This document shows, in pieces, positions 47,195-52,192 of a stretch of 52,192 bases of DNA. The notes under the pieces were generated by a model that saw nothing but the letters and a program-made list of their open reading frames with translations, had not been told where the DNA came from and searched no databases. The first letter of the stretch is position 1; each line of letters begins with the position of its first letter. The DNA is taken from contig NW_027018249.1 of the NCBI RefSeq assembly GCF_032854445.1, positions 1 through 52,192 on the forward strand, given 5' to 3'. This DNA is from Liolophura sinensis (lineage: Eukaryota; Mollusca; Polyplacophora; Chitonida; Chitonidae). The translations under genes and the position numbers were made by a program.

Positions 47195-48305
47195 GAACCG
47201 ATCGGTTTCATATTTGACATACAGCTAGTAAGTTACGAGTTCTTTAAAGTTTGCGAAAATGGTTCACTTCCGGTCAAAATTCTGGAAGTTCGCCATTGGT
47301 CGAATTTATGACGTCACAAAAAGTTCTCAAAGGTCAATTGTTCTGAACGTATTCTGATGTATCTTGGCCTGCTGATTCTGAATCTGCATGTATTTTTTGT
47401 ATATCTGTGTAACTTTTTGAGATATATGCAGAAAACTCAAAAAAGTTACGTAATTTCAATGACCTGTAACTCGAGAACTATGACAGCTAGAACGTGCAAC
47501 CTGCACGAAATTGTAGCCCAAGACATGCTCTTTTGAGCATTCGTCAATGGATTTGAGCTCCGATCAATGGTTTTTTCGCTACAAGCGTTTAAATCACAAC
47601 ACCGTTTTTTGTTTAGAAAAAGGTGGGAATCCTATTGATTTAACATGGAGTTAGATGGGGACTGGACTGGGTTTGTAGTATTTGACCTGATGCTTTCGGC
47701 TACACTGTCCGTGATCTCCAGAAACGGTTGTACGATGACATCGATTTCAGTTCCCATCTAACTCCAGTATTCTATTAGATGGCGTAGAGATCTAACTACA
47801 ACAGCAAACGACGTGGACCTGTAAAAGTTAGTTTTGTTTTTCGCAAACCTCGTCCTCTTTACTATACGTTAAACAGGCCAGTGTGATTGACATATAAAGA
47901 CATATGCGCTGGTCCAAGTGCTGACTTTCTAACGATGGCCGAGCTATCAGTGGAGCAGTGAGTCTGAGCATGGCAGGTCGTGGATTGAGATGAGAATGTA
48001 CAAACTTGCTGTTACACTGGTCGTGTTTTTGCCTTATTTCTTACAAATAGCGGGCTAAGTCTGCCAAGAAGCGACCGTTTTTCACTGGGCATAGCGTAGC
48101 ATCAATAAGGTCGCCGATTTTTTTGAAGGATTGCAAATGACGGGCCAACTGCCTCAGTGACAAACGGTGTAAGGTCGCATGAAAACTTTGAAAGCCTAGT
48201 ATGTGGGACATGTATCCTTCGAACACAGAACATGAAGGGGAAAACGTCATCGATCCGATCCGGGATCCCGGCCTAGGATCTGCTATTCGCAGATCCATTC
48301 TAGTT
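46985..48305 (+). repeat. Macrosatellite unit 14
   Basis: No palindrome. Head type A. CRE intact near 47309. Confidence 0.93.
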
Positions 48306-49625
48306 ACCATTATTATTATTTTTTTTTTTTTTCACCGACATTGTTCGCATGGAAACTTTTTACCGTTCAACATACAGTTCTCAAATTTTGCACACATATT
48401 CTGGCGGTGAATATCTCGGGATAAATTCTCCACTTTTTTGCTATGTCACGTGGTTCGGCCGCCATATTGGATTTTGTGAAAAACATTTAAAAATCTTCTT
48501 CCCCAGAACCACTGAACCGATCGTTTTCAAATTCAACATGCAGCTAGTAAGTTAAGAGTTCTTTAAAGTTTGCAAAATTGGTTCACTTCCGGTCAAAATT
48601 CTGGAAGTTCGCCATTGGTCGAATTTGTGACGTCACAAAAAGTTCTCAAAGTTCAATTGTTCTCAACGTATTCTGGTGTGTCTTGAGCTGCTCATTCTGA
48701 ATCTGCTTGTATATTTTGCCTATCTGTGTAACTTTTTGAGATATTAGTAAAAAACTGAAAAAAGTTACGTAAATTGAATGACCTGTAACTCGAGATCTGT
48801 GGCAGCTAGAAATGTGCAACCTGCACGAAATTGTAGCCCAAGACATGCTCTTTCGAGAATTCGTCAACGGATTTGAGCTCCGATCAATAGTTTTTTCGCT
48901 ACAAGCGTTTACATGACAACACCGTTTTTTGTTTAGAAAAAGGTGCTAATCCTATTGCTTTAACATGGAGTTAGATGGGGACTGAACTGGGTTTGTAGTA
49001 TTTGACCTGATGCTTTCGGCTACACTGTCCGTGATCTCCAGAAATGGTTGTAGGATGACATTGATTCCAGTTCCCATCTAACTCCAGTACTTTATTAGAT
49101 GGCGTAGACATCTAACTACAGCAGCAAAGAACATGGACCTGTAAAAGTTAGCTTTGTTTTGCGCAGACCTCGTTATCTTTACTATACGTTAAACAGGCCA
49201 GGGTGATTGACAGATATGGACATGTGCCCTGGTATAAGTGGTGACTTTCTAACGATGGCCGAGCTATCAGTGGAGCTGTGAGTCTGTGCATGGCAGGTCG
49301 TGGATTGAGATGTGAATGTACAAACTTGCCGTTACACTGGTCGTGTTTTTGCATTATTTCTTACTAATAGCGGGTTAAGCCTGCCAAGGGACGACTGTTT
49401 TTCACTGGGCATAGCGTAGCATCATTAAGGTCGCCGATCTATTCAAGGGAATGCAAATGACCGGCCGACTACCTCAATGACAAACGGTGTAAGGTTGCAT
49501 GGACTCTTTGAAAGCCGTGTATGTGGAACATGTGTCCTTCGAACACAGAACGTGAAGATGAAAACGTCATCGATCCGATCCGGGATCCCGGCCTAGGATC
49601 TGCTATTCGCAGATCCATTCTAGTT
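48306..49625 (+). repeat. Macrosatellite unit 15
   Basis: No palindrome. Head type A. CRE intact near 48628. Confidence 0.93.
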
Positions 49626-50803
49626 AGGGATCCCGTTCTCCCGAACTGAATTGGATTTTGTGTAAAATCTTTAAAAATCTTCTTCTCCAGAACCACTGAA
49701 CCGATCGTTTTTAAATTTGACATCCAGCTAGTAGGTTACGAGTTCTTTAAAGTTTGCGAAAATAGTTTACTTCCGGTCAAAATTCTGGAAGTTCGCTATT
49801 GGTCGAATTTGTGACGTCACAAAAAGTTCTCAAAGTTCAATGTTCTGAACGTATTCTGATGTATCTTGAGCTGCTGATTCCGAATCTGCTTGTATTTTTT
49901 GCATATCTGTGTAACTTTTTGAGATATGAGCAAAAAACTCAAAAAATTACGTAATTTCAATTGCCTTTTAATCGAGAACTATGGCAGCTAGATATGTGCA
50001 ACCTGCATGAAATTGTAGCCCAAGACACGCTCTTTCGATCATTCGTCAACGGATTTGAGCTCCGATCAATAGTTTTTCGCTAGAAGCGTTTAAAAAACAA
50101 CACCGTTTTTGTTTAGAAAAAGATGGGAATCCTATTGCTTTAACATGGAGTTAGATGGGGACTGGACTGGATTTGTAGTATTTGACCTGATGCTTTCGCT
50201 TACACTGTCCGTGATCTCCCGAAACGGTTGTAGGATGACATTGATTCCAGTTGCCACCTAACTCCAGTACTCTATTAGATGGCGTAGAGATCTAACTACA
50301 ACAGCAAACGACGTGGACCTGTAAAAGTTAGCTTTGTTTTGCGCAGACCTCGTCCTCTTTACTATACGTTAAACAGGCCAGGGTGATTGACAGATATGGA
50401 CATGTGAACTGGTCCAAGTGCTGACATTCTAACCATGGCCGAGCTATCAGTGGAGCAGTGAGTCTGTGCATGGCAGATCGTGAATTGAGATGTGAATGTA
50501 CAAACTTGCTGTTACAATGGTCTTTTTTGTGTTATTTCTTAGAAAAAGCGGGCTAAGTCTGCCAAAGAACGACCGTTTTTCACTGGGCATAGCGTAGCAT
50601 CATCAAAGTCGCCGATCTATTCGAGGAATGGAAATGACCGGCCCACTGCCTCAGTGACAAACGGTGTAAGGTCGCAAGGTAACTTTGAAAGCCGTGTATG
50701 TGGAACATGTGTCCTTTGAACACAGAACATGAAGATGAAAACTTCATCGATCCGATCCGGGGATCCCGGCCTAGGATCTGCTATTCGCAGATCCATTCTA
50801 GTT
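49626..50803 (+). repeat. Macrosatellite unit 16, head deleted
   Basis: Starts with most of one palindrome (AGGGATCCCGTTCTCCCGAAC), then jumps straight to ATTGGATTTTGTG. The deletion removes the (ATT)n tract, E-box and most of the YY1-like site. The terminal palindrome has one extra G (CCGGGGATCCCGG). Confidence 0.93.
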
Positions 50804-52125
50804 CTTCTTATTATTATTATTATTTTTTTTTCACCGACTTTGTTAGCAGCAGAACTCAAACACCATTCAACATAGAGGTCTCAAATTTTGTACACACAAT
50901 CTGGCGGTGATTTTCAGGGGTATATTTTTTGTTTTTTTCTTAAGTCACGTGGTTCGGACGCCATATTGGATTTTTGTTTAAAATCTTTAAAAATCTTCTT
51001 CTCCAGAACCACTGAACCGATCGTTTCAAATTTGACATGCAGCTAGTAGGTCACAAGTTCTTTAAAGTTTGCGAAAATGGTTCACTTCTGGTTAAAATTC
51101 TGGAAGCTCGCTATTGGTCGAATTTGTGACGTCACAAAAAGTTCTCAAAGTTCAATTGTTCTGAACTTATTCTGATGTATCTTGAGCTGCTAATTCTGAA
51201 TCTGCTTGTATTTTTTTGGTATCTGCAAAACTTTTTGAGATATAAGCAAAAAAAGTCAAAAAAGTTACGTAAGTTCAATGACCTGTAACTCGAGATCTGT
51301 GGCAGCTAGAAATCTGCAACCTGCACGAAATTGAAGAACAAAACATGCTCTTTCGAGCATTTGTTAACAGATTTCAGCTCCGATTAATAGTTTTTTCGCT
51401 ACAAGCGTTTAAATGACAACACCGTTTTTTGTTTAGAAAAAGATGGGAAGCCTAATGCTTTAACATTGAGTTAGATGGGGATTGGACTGGGTTTGTAGTA
51501 TTTGACCTGATGCTTTTGGCTACACTGTCCGTGATCTCCCCAAACGGTTGTAGGATGACATTGATTCCAGTTCCCATCTAACTCCAGTATTCTATTAGAT
51601 GGCGTAGAGATCTAACTACAACAGCAATCGACGTGGACCTGTAAAAGTTAGCTTTGTTTTGCGCAGACCTCGTCCTCTTTACTATACGTTAAACAGGCCA
51701 GGGTGACTGACAGATATGGACATGTGCCGTGCTCCAAGTGCTGAGTTTCTAACGATGGCCGAGCTATCAGTGGAGCAGTGAGTCTGTGCATTGTAGGTCG
51801 TGGATTGAGATGTGAATGTACAAACTTGCTGTTACACTGGTCGTGTTTTTGCGTTATTTCTTACAACTAGCCGGCTAAGTCTGCCAAAGAACGACCGTTT
51901 TTCGCTGGGCATGGCGTAGTATCATCAAGGTTGCCGATCTATTCGAGGGAATGGAAATGACCGGCCGACTGCCTCAGTGACAAACGGTGTAAGGTCGCAA
52001 GGTAACTTTGAAAGCCGTATATGTGGAACATGTGTCCTTCGAACACAGAACATGAAGGGGAAAACGTCATCGATCCGATCCGGGATCCCGGCCTAGGATC
52101 TGCTATTCGCAGATCCATTCTAGTT
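50804..52125 (+). repeat. Macrosatellite unit 17
   Basis: No palindrome. Head type B. Shares right-half variants with unit 2. Confidence 0.93.
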
Positions 52126-52192
52126 ATTATTAGGGATCCCGTTCTTCCGGAACGGGATCCCTATTGTTATCGTTCTGTTTTTTCTTATTATT
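52126..52192 (+). repeat. Macrosatellite unit 18, cut by the window end
   Basis: One palindrome (52132), then CTTATTATT at the edge. The array continues beyond the window. Confidence 0.9.

Larger units (their letters stand above)
28608..52192 (+). repeat. Macrosatellite array, 17 units plus a partial
   Basis: Head-to-tail units of about 1.3-1.5 kb, all in the same orientation, running past the window end. Unit order: optional palindromes, (TTA)n and a T-run, then TTTCACCGACTTTGTT; a motif cluster ending in a CRE; an inverted repeat of 19-bp arms; a long spacer; then CCGGGATCCCGG, CCTAGG, a hairpin and ATTCTAGTT. No long ORF for a transposase, Rep-helicase or reverse transcriptase exists. The terminal structure resembles a Helitron 3' end (hairpin, then CTRR, then T), so the array may derive from a non-autonomous rolling-circle element. 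Confidence 0.95.

Noticed and set aside
28608-52192. LTR retrotransposon or rDNA array
   Set aside because: No gag/pol frames, no primer-binding site or polypurine tract recognised, and no rRNA-like conserved sequence.

Overview
This is eukaryotic nuclear DNA, most likely from a mollusc or another lophotrochozoan. It is AT-rich and intron-dense. It carries tRNA-derived SINEs ending in (AAAT)n with a conserved 3' body (around GTATAAGTGAAATATTCTTG) of a kind I associate with mollusc genomes. The species cannot be named from sequence alone.

Region 1 (about 1.3-20.8 kb, + strand) holds one spliced gene, reconstructed here as 15 exons with compatible phases. It encodes a type I membrane protein of roughly 443 residues: signal peptide, one Ig domain, one transmembrane helix, basic stop-transfer, and a long cytoplasmic tail rich in tyrosine motifs. 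The tail is built from small exons, mostly phase 1-1. Four consecutive exons (12157-13845) are a tandemly duplicated cassette, each carrying P-V-Y-A-E-V-N-K. Other tail motifs are YENV, YEDV, YVDT, TTYASI (ITSM-like) and YDND. The Ig domain has Phe where both disulfide cysteines should be. A one-base frameshift near 5746 breaks it in this sequence. The architecture suggests a phosphotyrosine-signalling cell-surface receptor, possibly an innate immune or adhesion receptor; the ligand is unknown. Introns hold SINEs, a TA-flanked MITE-like element and a pair of minus-strand exon-like copies.

Region 2 (20.8-27.1 kb) is sparse. It contains a probable minus-strand terminal exon (23254-23363) facing the Ig gene, with opposed poly(A) signals at 23201-23215, some unrecognised coding-like ORFs, and a decayed LINE ORF1-like fragment.

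Region 3 (27.1-28.4 kb) is a 32-bp minisatellite of about 40 units with no net length change and all three forward frames essentially open.

Region 4 (28.6 kb to the window end) is a head-to-tail macrosatellite: 17 units of about 1.3-1.5 kb plus the start of an eighteenth. Every complete unit ends in an intact hairpin followed by ATT-CTAG-TT, like a Helitron 3' terminus. Many units start with one to seven copies of a 30-bp palindrome. Each also carries a promoter-like cluster (E-box, YY1-like, ETS, inverted CCAAT, CRE). I read the array as possibly derived from a non-autonomous rolling-circle element. No Rep/helicase gene is present, so this remains inference.
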